Shown: positions 16,063-25,981 of the stretch, piece by piece
How positions within the stretch are numbered: the stretch's first letter is position 1
Layout of the letters: each line of letters opens with the position of its first letter
DNA from: Polyangiaceae bacterium
Lineage (GTDB): Bacteria; Myxococcota_A; Polyangia; Polyangiales; Polyangiaceae
Reading direction: 5' to 3'
NCBI GenBank assembly: GCA_020848455.1
Contig: JADLAB010000040.1
Coordinates: forward strand, 1 to 46,921
DNA length: 46,921 nucleotides
Notes under the pieces: model-generated
What the model was told of the DNA's origin: nothing
Seen by the model: only the letters and a program-made list of their open reading frames with translations
Database searches by the model: none
Position numbers and translations under genes: made by a program

Positions 16063-16311
16063 CGGACACCTCGTCGAGGGTGGAGTGGGTGCTGTAGCGA
16101 CACCCCCGGGCTCGGTCGGGTTCCCGGCGGAGCGGCCACACCGTTCGCCCGATCCGTGCCGCGGCGGCGCGCCGCCCCGCGCGGCGCAAGAAGGTGAGCC
16201 GTGCCCGGCCTCGCGCGCCACGGCTCGATGCACACTCCGAGTACACGAATACCGCCCGGTGCGACGGCCCCTCGGTTGCCCCGCTGCCGGTTTTCATGAG
16301 ATGAATTCCCC

Positions 16312-16989
16312 ATGCCAGTCATGAGCGAGCCTTCGGACGCTTCTCGTCAGCCTTCCTCGCGCCGCGCACGCCGCAGCCTCCTCGGGCCGGTGGTGGTTGC
16401 GGCCGTCGGCGTCGCGGTCGGCGTGTGCGCCGCCCCCGGCGAGGCCCACGCCGTGCCGGAGATCCTCGAGCCGAGCACGCGGCCGTGGTTCTTCACGGGG
16501 GGCATCGGCCCCTCCATCATCATGGCCGGCGACTACGGTCTCGGCTGGGGCCACCGGGGCTGCGACTGGCGGTGGGGCGGCTGCTGGGGCGGCGCCGACG
16601 CGCAGTTCATGCTGCAGGTCGAGGTCGGCTACCACTTCTCGGGCGACGGCGCCGGGCCGGCGCTCGGCTTCGGCATGGACATGGGCTTCGGCGGGAGCTT
16701 CCGCATCGAGCCGGGGCTCAAGTTTTGGTACGACATCGGCCCCATCGCCGACATGGCGATCTACGTGACGCCCTACGCGCAGCTAGGCTACGGCTACGTC
16801 CAGCCGGACTACCACGCCTTCAACATCCAGTTCGGCGCCTCTTGTCGCATCGTGCTCGGCGACCGCGGCATGCTGTTCATGACCCCCATCGGGATCGACC
16901 TCGACCCGGGCGGCCACAGCCGCAGCGCCAGCTCGAGCGGCGTCCTGGCGACCTGGAACATCATGTTCGGCGGCGGCGTGACCTTCTAG
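16312..16989 (+). CDS. Predicted outer-membrane beta-barrel-like protein
   Basis: The 225-residue product has a signal peptide (hydrophobic core VVVAAVGVAVGVCAAP, cleavage plausible after GEAHA, about residue 47). The mature part is rich in Gly and aromatic residues, with alternating short strands such as FFTGGIGPSIIMAGDYGLGWG, FMLQVEVGYHFSG, LKFWYDIGPIADMAIYVTPYAQLGYGYV and a C-terminal NIMFGGGVTF that ends in Phe, as expected for a barrel recognised by the Bam machinery. Size would suit an 8-stranded barrel. A second ATG at 16321 is equally possible as start. The family is not identified. It is divergent from the DUF4139 gene across 249 bases in which I see no clear regulatory motif. Confidence 0.75.
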   Translation: MPVMSEPSDASRQPSSRRARRSLLGPVVVAAVGVAVGVCAAPGEAHAVPEILEPSTRPWFFTGGIGPSIIMAGDYGLGWGHRGCDWRWGGCWGGADAQFMLQVEVGYHFSGDGAGPALGFGMDMGFGGSFRIEPGLKFWYDIGPIADMAIYVTPYAQLGYGYVQPDYHAFNIQFGASCRIVLGDRGMLFMTPIGIDLDPGGHSRSASSSGVLATWNIMFGGGVTF

Positions 16990-17041
16990 CCCGCGCGCCG
17001 CGCGCGCAGAGCCGCCACCGGCACGCCTGGCGCCGAGCCTG

Positions 17042-17791
17042 TTAGAACGTGCCGCCGATCACGACGCCGGCCTCGTTCGCGCCGACGATGGGTGCGACGC
17101 CGAGGGAGGCCTTGGTTGCCTCGGCCGGGGCGGCGGGCTCGTCACCGCCCGAGAGCCCGTCGGCGATGAGGTAGGTGCCCGTGACGATGAGGGCGAGGCC
17201 GAGCGACAGCGAGGTCGCGCCGAGCGTCCGGAAGGTCTCGGCCTTCGTGCATGCCTTCTGCGCCTGGTCGAGCGTGAAGGCGCCGGGCGGCGCGACGTCC
17301 TCGGCGACGAGCCGGCAGCTGTCCACGTTGCTCCCGTACGCCGACTCGTAGGCCTCGAGCGCGGGGTCGCGGAGCGCCGAGCGGTTCATCGCGAGCGAGA
17401 CGCCGAACAGGACCCCGCCCACGACGCCGACGCCGAGCGCGATGCCGCCACCGACGAGCTCGGGCTGGCGCGACTCCGGCTCGGGGGGCGCGCTCGGAGC
17501 GGGCGCCGCGCTCGACGCCGCCGATGCGGAGGGCGGCGGCGCGGCGCTCGGCGCGGCCGTCGGTGCGGCCGTCGGCGCGACCGTCGGCGCGACCGTCGGC
17601 GCACCCGTCGGCGCGACCGTCGGCGCGGCGCTCGGTGCCGGCTCCGTGGCCGTTGCCGTCGCGCTCGGCTCGGTCGGCGGATTCTGCGCGCGCGTCAGAG
17701 CGGGTACGGCAAGCACCGCGGCGGCGGCGCCTGCCAGCCACCACGACCGCCCGAGTCCGAAGCCCCTCGTACCTGCAGCGGCGCGCTTCAT
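17042..17791 (-). CDS. Exported protein with Ala/Pro/Thr repeat region
   Basis: The 249-residue product has a signal peptide (RSWWLAGAAAAVLAVPALTRA, cleavage near residue 36), then a disordered region of TVAPTxAP repeats (roughly residues 50-100), and a C-terminal half with two hydrophobic helices (GGGIALGVGVVGGVLFGVSLA and LGATSLSLGLALIVTGTYLIADGL) flanking a loop with two cysteines (DSCRL and KACTK). The layout resembles the secreted neighbour of the kinase at 8438-9418: signal, Ala/Pro linker, paired hydrophobic helices. ATG 17791 gives the most typical signal peptide; ATGs at 17806 and 17821 extend it. Convergent with the barrel-like gene. Function unknown. Confidence 0.7.
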   Translation of the reverse strand: MKRAAAGTRGFGLGRSWWLAGAAAAVLAVPALTRAQNPPTEPSATATATEPAPSAAPTVAPTGAPTVAPTVAPTAAPTAAPSAAPPPSASAASSAAPAPSAPPEPESRQPELVGGGIALGVGVVGGVLFGVSLAMNRSALRDPALEAYESAYGSNVDSCRLVAEDVAPPGAFTLDQAQKACTKAETFRTLGATSLSLGLALIVTGTYLIADGLSGGDEPAAPAEATKASLGVAPIVGANEAGVVIGGTF

Positions 17792-17858
17792 GAGTGTGTG
17801 TCGCATGGTAGACGAAGGCACCGGCCGCCGTCCACGACGGCCAGCGCCGCTCCGTCGG

Positions 17859-20800
17859 TCAGCGACCCTCCGTCTCCTTCAGGAAGGCCTCGATCTCCGC
17901 GTTCTCGGGGTCCTCGCGCCGCGCGCGCCGCGCCCACATGACCGCGCTCCGCTTGTCGCCCTGGCGCAGGGCGATCTTGCCCTGGCGCATGAACGCCACG
18001 GCCTGCGTGATCGGGCAGGGACCTTCGAGCAGCGTGATGGTGCGCAGCGTCTTCATCGCGACGTCGAGCTCGCCCAGCTCCTCGGCGAGGTCGGCGAGCT
18101 CGGCGGCGACCTGCCCGTTCTTCTTGAAGCAGTTGTGCGCCTCCTGCAGGAAGTTGAACTGCGCGGCGCGGTCGCCGCGCCCGCCCGCCAGGTAGGCCTT
18201 GCGGTGGAAGTACAGGCTCTGGGCCTCGGTGCGGCGCCCCTTGCTCGCAGCGATGGCCTCGTCGAGGACGCCGTCGGCCTCGTCGTACCACTGCCCGAGG
18301 ATGTAGGAGTCGGCGAGCGCCACCACCGCATCGGCGCTGTCGGGCAGCATCGCCACCGCCGTGCGCAGCGCCGGCACCGCCGACTGCGCGTCGCCGAGCT
18401 CGACGAGCGCGAGGCCCGCCTTCAACGACAGCTCGCCGGCGGCCTTGCGGTCCTCCAGCCCCGCCGCGTCTTCGAGCAGCATGAGCGCGTACTCGCGCTG
18501 TGCGCCCGTCGCCGCGTAGAGGTCGCGCAGCGCCGCACGCACGTGCGCGTCGTGAGGTTGGGCCGCGCGCGTGGCCTCGAGGCCGGCCCGTGCCCGCTCG
18601 GGCGTGCCGATCTCGCGGTAGGCGTGGGCGAGCGTGAGCGCCGCGTGGACCTGCCCCTCGCCCGTCTCGAGCGGGATGAGGTGCTCGCAGGTGCTCGCCA
18701 CGGCTGCCCAGCGACCGTCCTCCTGGTCGAGCGCCAGCACCTGGTGCATCGCCTCGACGTCCTCGGGGTGGCGCTCGATCCACTGACCCAGCAGGGCCGA
18801 GGTCTCGCCGCGCTGACCGGTGGACAGCCAGAGCTCGGCGAGGCGCAGCGTCGCCGCGCGCTCGGCCTCGACGTCGCCGGCCCCCTGGGCCTGGCCGCGG
18901 CGCCGCTCGAGCGCCTGGCTCAGATCCCCGACCACCGCCTCGGGCGCGAGCGCGTACGCTTGCTCGAGGTCGTGCAGGATGCCGGCGTCGTCGTCGGCGT
19001 GGCGCAGCTCGGCCCGCGCCCGCAAGAGCGCGAGGCGGGCCGCGTCCTCGGCGGCGTCCTCGAGCGCCTGGGAGATCGCGCCGAGCGCGCCGTCGGCGTC
19101 GCCACCGGCGCGCATGTTGAAGGCGAGCTCGATGCGCAGCGCGGTGTCGTTCGGCGCGAGCTCGACGGCCTCCGCGAGCAGGCGCGCCGCCTGGCCGAGG
19201 TCGCCGAGCCGGTCGCGGTACACGCTGGCCGCCTCGCGCAGCGCGCCGGCGCGCGCCGCCGGATCGGTCTGGCGCGCCGCGGCGTCGAGCAGCGTGCGCG
19301 CGAGGCCCGCGAAGTCGCCTCGGGCGCGGTAGCGCTCCTCGAGGCGCGCGCGCAGGGCCTCGTGACCGGCCACGCGCTGGTAGCCGAGCTCGAGCACACG
19401 CAGCGCGCCGGCCTCGTCGGCGCTGGCGTCGTGCTCGGCCGCGAGCGCGAGCGCGTGATCGGCCACGCGCTCGGAGGGCTCGACCTTGAGCAGGCGCTCG
19501 CCGAGCACCAGCAGCTCCGCCGCATCGTGGTCGCTGCCGAGCCGCGCGAGCAGCGCCTCGAGCAGGGCGGCGTCGTCGCCCGCCTGCTCGAGCGCGGCGC
19601 GCAGCAGCTCGAGCGCCTCGTCGCGCTCGAGGCGTGCCGCCAGGCGCAGCGAGGTGGCCCGGATGGCCGCGGGCTCGCCACGCTCGCGCGCGGCCTCGAG
19701 CTGGCGCCGCATGAGCTGGTTCAGCTCGTCGAGGTTGCCCGTCTGCTCGAGGTGCTCGAGCAGGAGCACCTGGCCCTCGTCGTGCTGCGGATCCTCGGTG
19801 AGCACCTCCTGCAGGACGCGCATCGCCTGCTCGGCGCGGTCGCCCTTGGCGAGCAGGGCGCGCGCCAGGATGACGCGCAGCGTGTTCCGGTCGCGCTTGT
19901 CCTGCAGCCCGTCGAGCGTCTCGTCGACGACCCGCGCCAGCTTGTCGACCTCGCCGAGGCGCCGGTAGATGTCGGTGAGCGGCTCCCAGGCGTCGCGCGC
20001 CGTGGCGTCGCGCTCGAGCAGGCGCTCGTAGAGCTTGGCCGCGAGGGTGAGGTCGCCGCCCGGCCCGGCGACCGCCGTCGCGACCGTGCGTCCGAGCTCG
20101 AACAGCCGCGCCGGCTCCGCGACGTCGGCCGCGTCGGACAGCCACTTCACCGCCCCGGCGATGTCGCCCGCGTCGCGGCGTCGCTCGGCCAGGCCGAGCA
20201 GCGCCCAGGCCACCCGGGCGCGGCCGTCGTCGAGCCCTTCGGCCACCTCGACCGCCCGCAGCATCAGCGCCTCGGCGCGCGCGCCGTCGCCGAGCTCGCT
20301 CGCGAGCGTCACGCCCTCCTTGATCTGCTCGGGCGTGGCCGCGGGATGGACCGCGCGGCGCTCGAGGTAGTGCAAGAGGAGCTGCGGATCGGCCGAGCGC
20401 CGCGCGACCTGCTCGTACACGTCGAGCAAGCGCGCGTTCGGCTCGTGCACCTCGGTGGCGCGCCGCAGGATGAGCGCCGCGCGCTCGGGACGCGCGTCGT
20501 CCGACAGGGCGCGCGACAGGGAGTCGATGCCCTCTTCGAGCGCGTCGGCCGTGGCCAGCTGCACCTCGGCCAGGCGGTAGAGCGCGTCCGCGCGGGCGTC
20601 GCCCTCGACACCGCCGAAGCTCGCGAGCTTGCCGAGCAGGCGCACGTGCTCGTCGTTGTCGCCGCGAGCGGCGGCGACGCGCGCCGCGGCGCGCCACACG
20701 TCCACCAGCCGCACGCCGAGCGCCTCGGCCTGGCGATAGAGGTCGGTCGCGCCCTCGAGGTCGCCGCGCTTCTCGTGCACCTCGCCGAGACGCAGCAAGA

Positions 20801-23800
20801 GCTCGCAGCGCACGTGCACGTCGGTGTCGCGGCGCGAGCGCGTCAGCAGCTCCTCGACGAGCGCCACGTAGCGCTCGACCTCGCCGAGCTCGCTCGAGAG
20901 CGCCAGCGCCTTGTCGTGGTGCACCGGGGAGGCCGGGTCTGTCTCCATCGCGGCGATGCGCGACTCGAGCGCGTCGCGCGGCCGCCCGAGCGGCCCCGCG
21001 AGCACGTCGGCCATCTCGCCGTGGATCTCGGCGCGGCGGTGAGCGCCGCGCACGTGCCCGAGCCGGGCCTCGAGCACGCGGCGCAGGAGCTCGTGCTCGC
21101 CGTGCTCCATGAGGCTCGCCTGCACGCGCGGGGCCTCGGCGTCGTTCTGCGCGAGCGCCTCGAGCGCCGACTGCACGAGCTCGTCGGCCTTGTCGGCCTG
21201 GCCGCGCGCGGCGGCGATGCGGCACAGCTCGAGCAAGATCTCGGTGGCCCCCACGGGCGCCGTGCGCTGCTCCTCGGCGGTGAGGCGGCGCAGCGTGACG
21301 AGCAGGGTGCGGTAGGCGCGCTCGGCCCGGTCGAGCTGACCGCTCTCGCGCGCCAGGCGCGCCAGCAGCGCCTGGATCTCGATGTTGCTCGCGTCCATCT
21401 TGCTCGCGGCGTCCAGCTGCTCGATGGCCTCCACGCTGCGGCCCTGGGCGTGGCACACCTTGGCGAGCTGCAGGTGCACGTCGGCGCGCTCGGGCGAGCG
21501 CCGCCGGCCGAAGTCCTCGATGAGCGCCGCGAGCAGCTCGCGCGCCTCGTCGAGATCGCCCTTCTGCTTCAGGCCCTCGGCGAGCATGCCCTTCAGCTTG
21601 CGGTCGTCCGGCTCGAGCGCGACGGCGCGCTTGAGCAGCGGCACGGCCAGCTGAGGCGTGCCGAGCCGCTCGCAGTAGATCTCGGCCGCCTCGCGCGCGT
21701 AGGCGAGCACGGTGGCCTCGTCCGTGACGTGCTCCGCCGCGACGCTGAGCGCCTGACCGAGGGCCTTCCAGTCCTCGCGCTGGCGGTGCAGACCGAGCAG
21801 CAGCTTGCGCACCTCGGCGTTGCGCGGCGCCTCCGCGAAGGCCGTCTCGAGCGCCGCCACGGCGGCGTCGCGCTGCTCGGCCGCGAGGTGGGCGCGGGCC
21901 AGGCGCAGGAGCACCGGCACGCGCTCCTTGGCGTTCGATGTCTCGAGCCGCTGCGCCAGCCACTTGGCAGCGGCCGCGGGCTCCTCGCGCTTCAGGAGCA
22001 GGCGCGCCAGGGCGTCGAGCGCGTCGTTGCTCGGGGCGAGCGCGACGACGCGCGTGAGCGACCCGACGGCGCGCTCGAGGTCGTTCAAGTTCTCCTCGGC
22101 GATGCGCGCCGCGCGCGCGTAGAGCTCGGCGGCGCGCGCGACCTGGCCCGCCTGCTCCAGGAGGTCGGCCTGCTCTCCGAGCAGCTGACACAGCTCGGCG
22201 TGGCGCCCGCGCTCGACGAGGATCTCGCTGACGGCGTCGATGGAGGCCTGGTGGCCGGGCACGTCGCGCAGGTTGGCGCGCAAGGAATCGATGCGGCCGC
22301 CGCGTGCCTCGAGCAGCCCGGTGAGGCGCGCGTTCTCGAGGCGCAGCGCGAGACGCTGCTCCGGGTCATCGGTGAGATCGAGCTCGGCCAGGCGCAGGCT
22401 GAGCGAGTCGGAGAGCCGACCCTCGGCCTCGCACAGGGCCGCCATGCGGTGCAGGGTCTCGATGTCGCGCGGGGCCTTGGCGAGCACGCTGCGGTAGATG
22501 TCGATGGCGCGGCCGCGGTCGCCCTCGTTCGCCCAGGTCTCGGCGGCGCGGCGCCGCATGTCGAGCTCGCGCTCGAGCGGCAGCGGCAGGCGCGTGCCGT
22601 CCATGAGGATCTCGGCGGCGCGCACCTTCTGGCCCGCGGCCACGAGCTCGCTCACCATGCGGTCGAGCGACCACTCCGCGGAGCTCGCGGGCTGGCGCTC
22701 GCCCGCCCCGGACTCCGAGCGGAGCCACATGTCGGAGGCCTTGCGGTAGAGCCGCTCGAGCACGTTGACCGTGCGCGGGTCCTTGCCGTTCACGCACAGC
22801 TCGGCGGCCTCGTGCAGGGCGTCGAGCGAGCGGTCGTCGAGGCCGTCGATGGCGAGCAGCGTGTCGACGAGCGCCGGGCTCGCTGCGGCGCGCTGCAGCC
22901 GCGCCAGCACCGTCAGGGTGTCCTGGTGGCGCGGGTCGAGGGCGACCGCGCGGCGCGCGGCGGCATCGGCGGCGACGCGGTCGTCCACCTTCTCGAGGTA
23001 GTACGTGGCGGCGCGCGTCTCGAGGCGCTGGGCCAGGCCCGGGCGCATGGCGGTCTCGGCGACGGCGCTCGTGACGGCGTCGGCGAGCTCCTTCCACGCC
23101 TGGCGCTGCTCGGCGCCGTGCTCGAGCCACCCGATGAGCTCGGCCGGCACGCGGTCGCGCTCCACCACCGCGCTCGCGGCGGCGCGCGCGGCGAGCGCGA
23201 CGTCGCCGGTCAGCGCGGCGCAGCGCGCCACCGCCTCGAGCGCCTCGGCGTCCTTCGGGGCGTGGGTCGCGGCCGCGCGGTAGGCCTCGAGCGCCGCGGC
23301 GGCGTCGCCGCGCCGCTCCTCGTGGATGCGCCCCTCGCGCTTGTGCAGCTCGGCCGCGCGGCTCGCTGCGCCCGCGCGGCTCGCGGCGGCGCCGAGCGCC
23401 GCGGCGGCCTCGGTCCACAGGCCGGTCGCCTCGGCCAGGCGCAGGACCTCCGACTCGAGCGCCAGGTTGTCGGGCTGGTAGGGCAGGGCACGGGTCGCGT
23501 CGGCGAGCGCACCGGGCGCATCGCCGGCGCGCTCCTCGCGCAGGCGCGCCGCCTCGCAGAGCAGTCGCACGGCGTCGTTCGGCTTGGCGCCGTCGAGGCG
23601 CGCGTCGACGAGCGCGAGCAGCTCGCGCCAGTCGTCGGTCTCCGCGTACGCCTCCGCGAGCGCCGTCGCGGCGGCGCCGCGGCAGCTCGGCTCCGGCACG
23701 AGGCTCGCGAGCCCGGCCCGGGCCTCGGGCTGCGTCGCGTCGACCGCGAGCGCGTGCCCGTACGCCCGGCAGGCCCGCTCGGGCGCGGCGAGCGAGAGCC

Positions 23801-25631
23801 GCTCGACGTCACCCACGCGCGCGAGCAGCGCGGCGATGCGGGTCCGCTCGCGCTCGGCGCCCTCGGACAGGAGCGTGTCGAGCTCGGCGTGTCGATGCGC
23901 CGCCGACAGCAGCCGGTCGAGCGCGGCGAGCACCTCGGCGTTCTCGCCGAACTCGCTCCGCACGAGCAGCCAGCCCTCGATGGCGCCCCCGAGGTCGGAC
24001 AGCTCGTGCGCCTGGACCTCGGCGATGCGGATGAGGTCAGCGCGGCGCTGGGCCGGCAGCGGCGTCGCGGCCGCGCGGCGGCGGAGCGCGCTCACGAGGT
24101 CGGCGTGGCGCGCGTTCTTGGCGCACAGCTCCACCACCGCCGAGAGGGCCTCGAAGTCGCGCGGGTTGCCCTCGAGAACCGGGTGCCAGTTGGCGAGTGC
24201 GCGGTCCGGGTCGCCGAGCTTCTCGGCGAGGTGGGCCGCCTCGCCGAGGATGAAGCGCTTCACGGCCGACGAGCGCTCGAGCACCGCGAGCCGCTCGAGC
24301 ACGGCGAGCCGCTCGCCGTCGCGCCCGCCCTGGGCGTAGAGCTCGTTCAGGTGGTGGGCCGCCGCGAGCGCGTGGGTCGGATCGGCCTCGGGCGCGCCGA
24401 GCACGCGCGCGAAGAGGCCGATGGCGCCCTCCGAGTCGGCGAGCTGGTTGTGCCGGATGTTGGCCGCGTCGAGCAAGAGCGCCGCCTGCTGGGCGGGCTC
24501 CGCAGCGGCGTCGGCCGCCGCGGTCAGGGCGTCGGCCCAGAGGTCGAAGCGCTTGCTGCGCGCCGCCAGCTGGCGCAGCTGCCGGCGCGCGTCGGCGTCG
24601 CTCGCGTCGGCCGAGAGCAGCGCCGAGTACTGCTCGATCGCCTCGACGTCGCGCCCGAGGATGGCGAGCCGGCTGCCGGCCTCGCGGTAGAGCGCGCGCT
24701 TCTCGGCCGGGTCGGCGAGCGCAATCGCCCGCTCGAGCACGCGGATGAGATCGTCGGGGCGCGAGGCGAGCTCGAAGTTGGTGCGCAAGAGGCCGAGCGC
24801 CGTGCTGCGCACGTCCGCCGGCGCCCGCTCCGAGCCGAGGATGCGCTCGAGCAGCTCGCAGCCCTCGGTGTGGCCGGGGCTCTCGCTCAGAAGCTGGCGC
24901 AGCTCCTCGAGCGCGCGCCGGTCGTCGCCGAGCTGCTCGAGGCACAGGAGGGCGATGCGCGTGCGGGTCGCGCGCGCCTCGGCCGGGGTGAGCTCGGGCA
25001 GGCGGTTGCGCCAGAGCGCGATGAGGTCGTTCCAGCGCTCCTGGCGCTCGAGCAGGCGCTCGAGCGACGACACGAGCGCGGCGTTGTTCGGGTCGAGTGC
25101 GAGCTGCTGCTGCAGGTATCCGACCGCGCGCTCGCTCTTGTCCGCGAAGTCCTTGGCGACCTGCGCGGCGTCCTCGAGCAGGCGGCGGCGCTTGTCGACG
25201 CTCTTCGTCTTGGCGAGCGTGGCGTCGTAGAGCGCGAGCAGCTCGTCCCACTGCTCGTTCTGCGTCAGGATCACGGTCAGCCGCTCGAACGCCCAGTCGG
25301 CCTGCGGGTCGCGATCGACGATCTGGCCGAGCAGGCTCACCATCGTGGCGGGCGTGTCGCCGAGCCACTCCTCGTGGTACTGCACGGCGCGCTCGGCGAG
25401 CCGGGTGGCCACGTCCTTCGGCAGGTCGCCGCGCAGCGCTTCGCGATAGGCCTGGCCCGCGTCGTCGTGGCGCTGGAGCTGGTTGGCGAGCTCCTCGAGG
25501 TGGTCCCACGCCTCCTCGCTCTTCGGGGAGCTCTGGGCCGCGCGCAGCGCCGCCTGGAACGACTGCTCGAGGCCGCCGTGCTCCGCGTCCGCCGCCGAAG
25601 CTCCGCTCCCGCCCTTGCGCTTAACCGCCAT
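17859..25631 (-). CDS. Giant TPR-repeat scaffold protein (2590 residues)
   Basis: This is the largest gene of the window. The product has no signal peptide or transmembrane segment, so it is predicted to be cytoplasmic. Almost its whole length is built of helical tetratricopeptide-like repeats, for example ERAVGYLQQQLALDPNNAALVSSLERLLERQERWNDLIALW near the N-terminus and AQSAVPALRTAVAMLPDSADAVVALADSYILGQWYDEADGVLDEAI near the C-terminus. No enzymatic motif was found. Very long TPR proteins occur in myxobacteria, including some linked to gliding, but orthology cannot be claimed from sequence reading alone. The start is supported by GGGAGCAGGA a few bases upstream of ATG 25631. It is likely an assembly platform, transcribed alone and divergent from the VanW gene. 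Confidence 0.92.
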   Translation of the reverse strand: MAVKRKGGSGASAADAEHGGLEQSFQAALRAAQSSPKSEEAWDHLEELANQLQRHDDAGQAYREALRGDLPKDVATRLAERAVQYHEEWLGDTPATMVSLLGQIVDRDPQADWAFERLTVILTQNEQWDELLALYDATLAKTKSVDKRRRLLEDAAQVAKDFADKSERAVGYLQQQLALDPNNAALVSSLERLLERQERWNDLIALWRNRLPELTPAEARATRTRIALLCLEQLGDDRRALEELRQLLSESPGHTEGCELLERILGSERAPADVRSTALGLLRTNFELASRPDDLIRVLERAIALADPAEKRALYREAGSRLAILGRDVEAIEQYSALLSADASDADARRQLRQLAARSKRFDLWADALTAAADAAAEPAQQAALLLDAANIRHNQLADSEGAIGLFARVLGAPEADPTHALAAAHHLNELYAQGGRDGERLAVLERLAVLERSSAVKRFILGEAAHLAEKLGDPDRALANWHPVLEGNPRDFEALSAVVELCAKNARHADLVSALRRRAAATPLPAQRRADLIRIAEVQAHELSDLGGAIEGWLLVRSEFGENAEVLAALDRLLSAAHRHAELDTLLSEGAERERTRIAALLARVGDVERLSLAAPERACRAYGHALAVDATQPEARAGLASLVPEPSCRGAAATALAEAYAETDDWRELLALVDARLDGAKPNDAVRLLCEAARLREERAGDAPGALADATRALPYQPDNLALESEVLRLAEATGLWTEAAAALGAAASRAGAASRAAELHKREGRIHEERRGDAAAALEAYRAAATHAPKDAEALEAVARCAALTGDVALAARAAASAVVERDRVPAELIGWLEHGAEQRQAWKELADAVTSAVAETAMRPGLAQRLETRAATYYLEKVDDRVAADAAARRAVALDPRHQDTLTVLARLQRAAASPALVDTLLAIDGLDDRSLDALHEAAELCVNGKDPRTVNVLERLYRKASDMWLRSESGAGERQPASSAEWSLDRMVSELVAAGQKVRAAEILMDGTRLPLPLERELDMRRRAAETWANEGDRGRAIDIYRSVLAKAPRDIETLHRMAALCEAEGRLSDSLSLRLAELDLTDDPEQRLALRLENARLTGLLEARGGRIDSLRANLRDVPGHQASIDAVSEILVERGRHAELCQLLGEQADLLEQAGQVARAAELYARAARIAEENLNDLERAVGSLTRVVALAPSNDALDALARLLLKREEPAAAAKWLAQRLETSNAKERVPVLLRLARAHLAAEQRDAAVAALETAFAEAPRNAEVRKLLLGLHRQREDWKALGQALSVAAEHVTDEATVLAYAREAAEIYCERLGTPQLAVPLLKRAVALEPDDRKLKGMLAEGLKQKGDLDEARELLAALIEDFGRRRSPERADVHLQLAKVCHAQGRSVEAIEQLDAASKMDASNIEIQALLARLARESGQLDRAERAYRTLLVTLRRLTAEEQRTAPVGATEILLELCRIAAARGQADKADELVQSALEALAQNDAEAPRVQASLMEHGEHELLRRVLEARLGHVRGAHRRAEIHGEMADVLAGPLGRPRDALESRIAAMETDPASPVHHDKALALSSELGEVERYVALVEELLTRSRRDTDVHVRCELLLRLGEVHEKRGDLEGATDLYRQAEALGVRLVDVWRAAARVAAARGDNDEHVRLLGKLASFGGVEGDARADALYRLAEVQLATADALEEGIDSLSRALSDDARPERAALILRRATEVHEPNARLLDVYEQVARRSADPQLLLHYLERRAVHPAATPEQIKEGVTLASELGDGARAEALMLRAVEVAEGLDDGRARVAWALLGLAERRRDAGDIAGAVKWLSDAADVAEPARLFELGRTVATAVAGPGGDLTLAAKLYERLLERDATARDAWEPLTDIYRRLGEVDKLARVVDETLDGLQDKRDRNTLRVILARALLAKGDRAEQAMRVLQEVLTEDPQHDEGQVLLLEHLEQTGNLDELNQLMRRQLEAARERGEPAAIRATSLRLAARLERDEALELLRAALEQAGDDAALLEALLARLGSDHDAAELLVLGERLLKVEPSERVADHALALAAEHDASADEAGALRVLELGYQRVAGHEALRARLEERYRARGDFAGLARTLLDAAARQTDPAARAGALREAASVYRDRLGDLGQAARLLAEAVELAPNDTALRIELAFNMRAGGDADGALGAISQALEDAAEDAARLALLRARAELRHADDDAGILHDLEQAYALAPEAVVGDLSQALERRRGQAQGAGDVEAERAATLRLAELWLSTGQRGETSALLGQWIERHPEDVEAMHQVLALDQEDGRWAAVASTCEHLIPLETGEGQVHAALTLAHAYREIGTPERARAGLEATRAAQPHDAHVRAALRDLYAATGAQREYALMLLEDAAGLEDRKAAGELSLKAGLALVELGDAQSAVPALRTAVAMLPDSADAVVALADSYILGQWYDEADGVLDEAIAASKGRRTEAQSLYFHRKAYLAGGRGDRAAQFNFLQEAHNCFKKNGQVAAELADLAEELGELDVAMKTLRTITLLEGPCPITQAVAFMRQGKIALRQGDKRSAVMWARRARREDPENAEIEAFLKETEGR

Positions 25632-25981
25632 GTCCTGCTCCCGGTCTTGAGCCTCGCCGCGAGCCCGCGCGCGCGAGGATGTGAACCCGTGCTTCGCAAC
25701 GCCGCCTGGGCCGCTGCTACGGGGCAGCAGTCAGGGCCCGCGACTATATCAGGACGTCCCCGCCGGCCCGTCGAAAAGCTGCGTCGCCTCGGGAAGGTCT
25801 CCCGTGACGCGTTGCGTCACGGGGATGCCCCCACCCCTGCCGAGCGTATCGGTCGCATGCACACCCCGCCGATCCGTGGCAATCTCGCTCGGGCCGCGCA
25901 CGCGCGGCCGCGTTCGCCGCGCTCGTCGCGGGCCGCCGCACACCTCGGCGGGCTCGACCCGCGGCCGCACCGCGCGCAAGC
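25632..25981. other. Divergent intergenic region, TPR gene / VanW gene
   Basis: This 350-base region holds the start regions of two divergent units. Its clearest element is a perfect inverted repeat at 25801-25823. A short AT-rich island (CTATATC, 25743-25749) is unusual for this GC content and read on the minus strand gives TATAG, a possible -10 element for the TPR gene, though no convincing -35 was found. No RNA gene was recognised. Confidence 0.55.
25801..25823. promoter_or_regulatory. Perfect inverted repeat, candidate operator
   Basis: Arms CCCGTGACGC and GCGTCACGGG are exact reverse complements separated by GTT. Being between two divergent starts, 158 bases from the VanW ATG and 169 from the TPR ATG, it fits a dimeric repressor or activator site better than a terminator; no T-run follows on either strand. 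Confidence 0.5.

Noticed and set aside
16063-16233. Longer start for the DUF4139 protein
   Set aside because: The 57 added residues are Pro/Arg/Gly-rich and would bury the signal peptide, so ATG 16062 is preferred.
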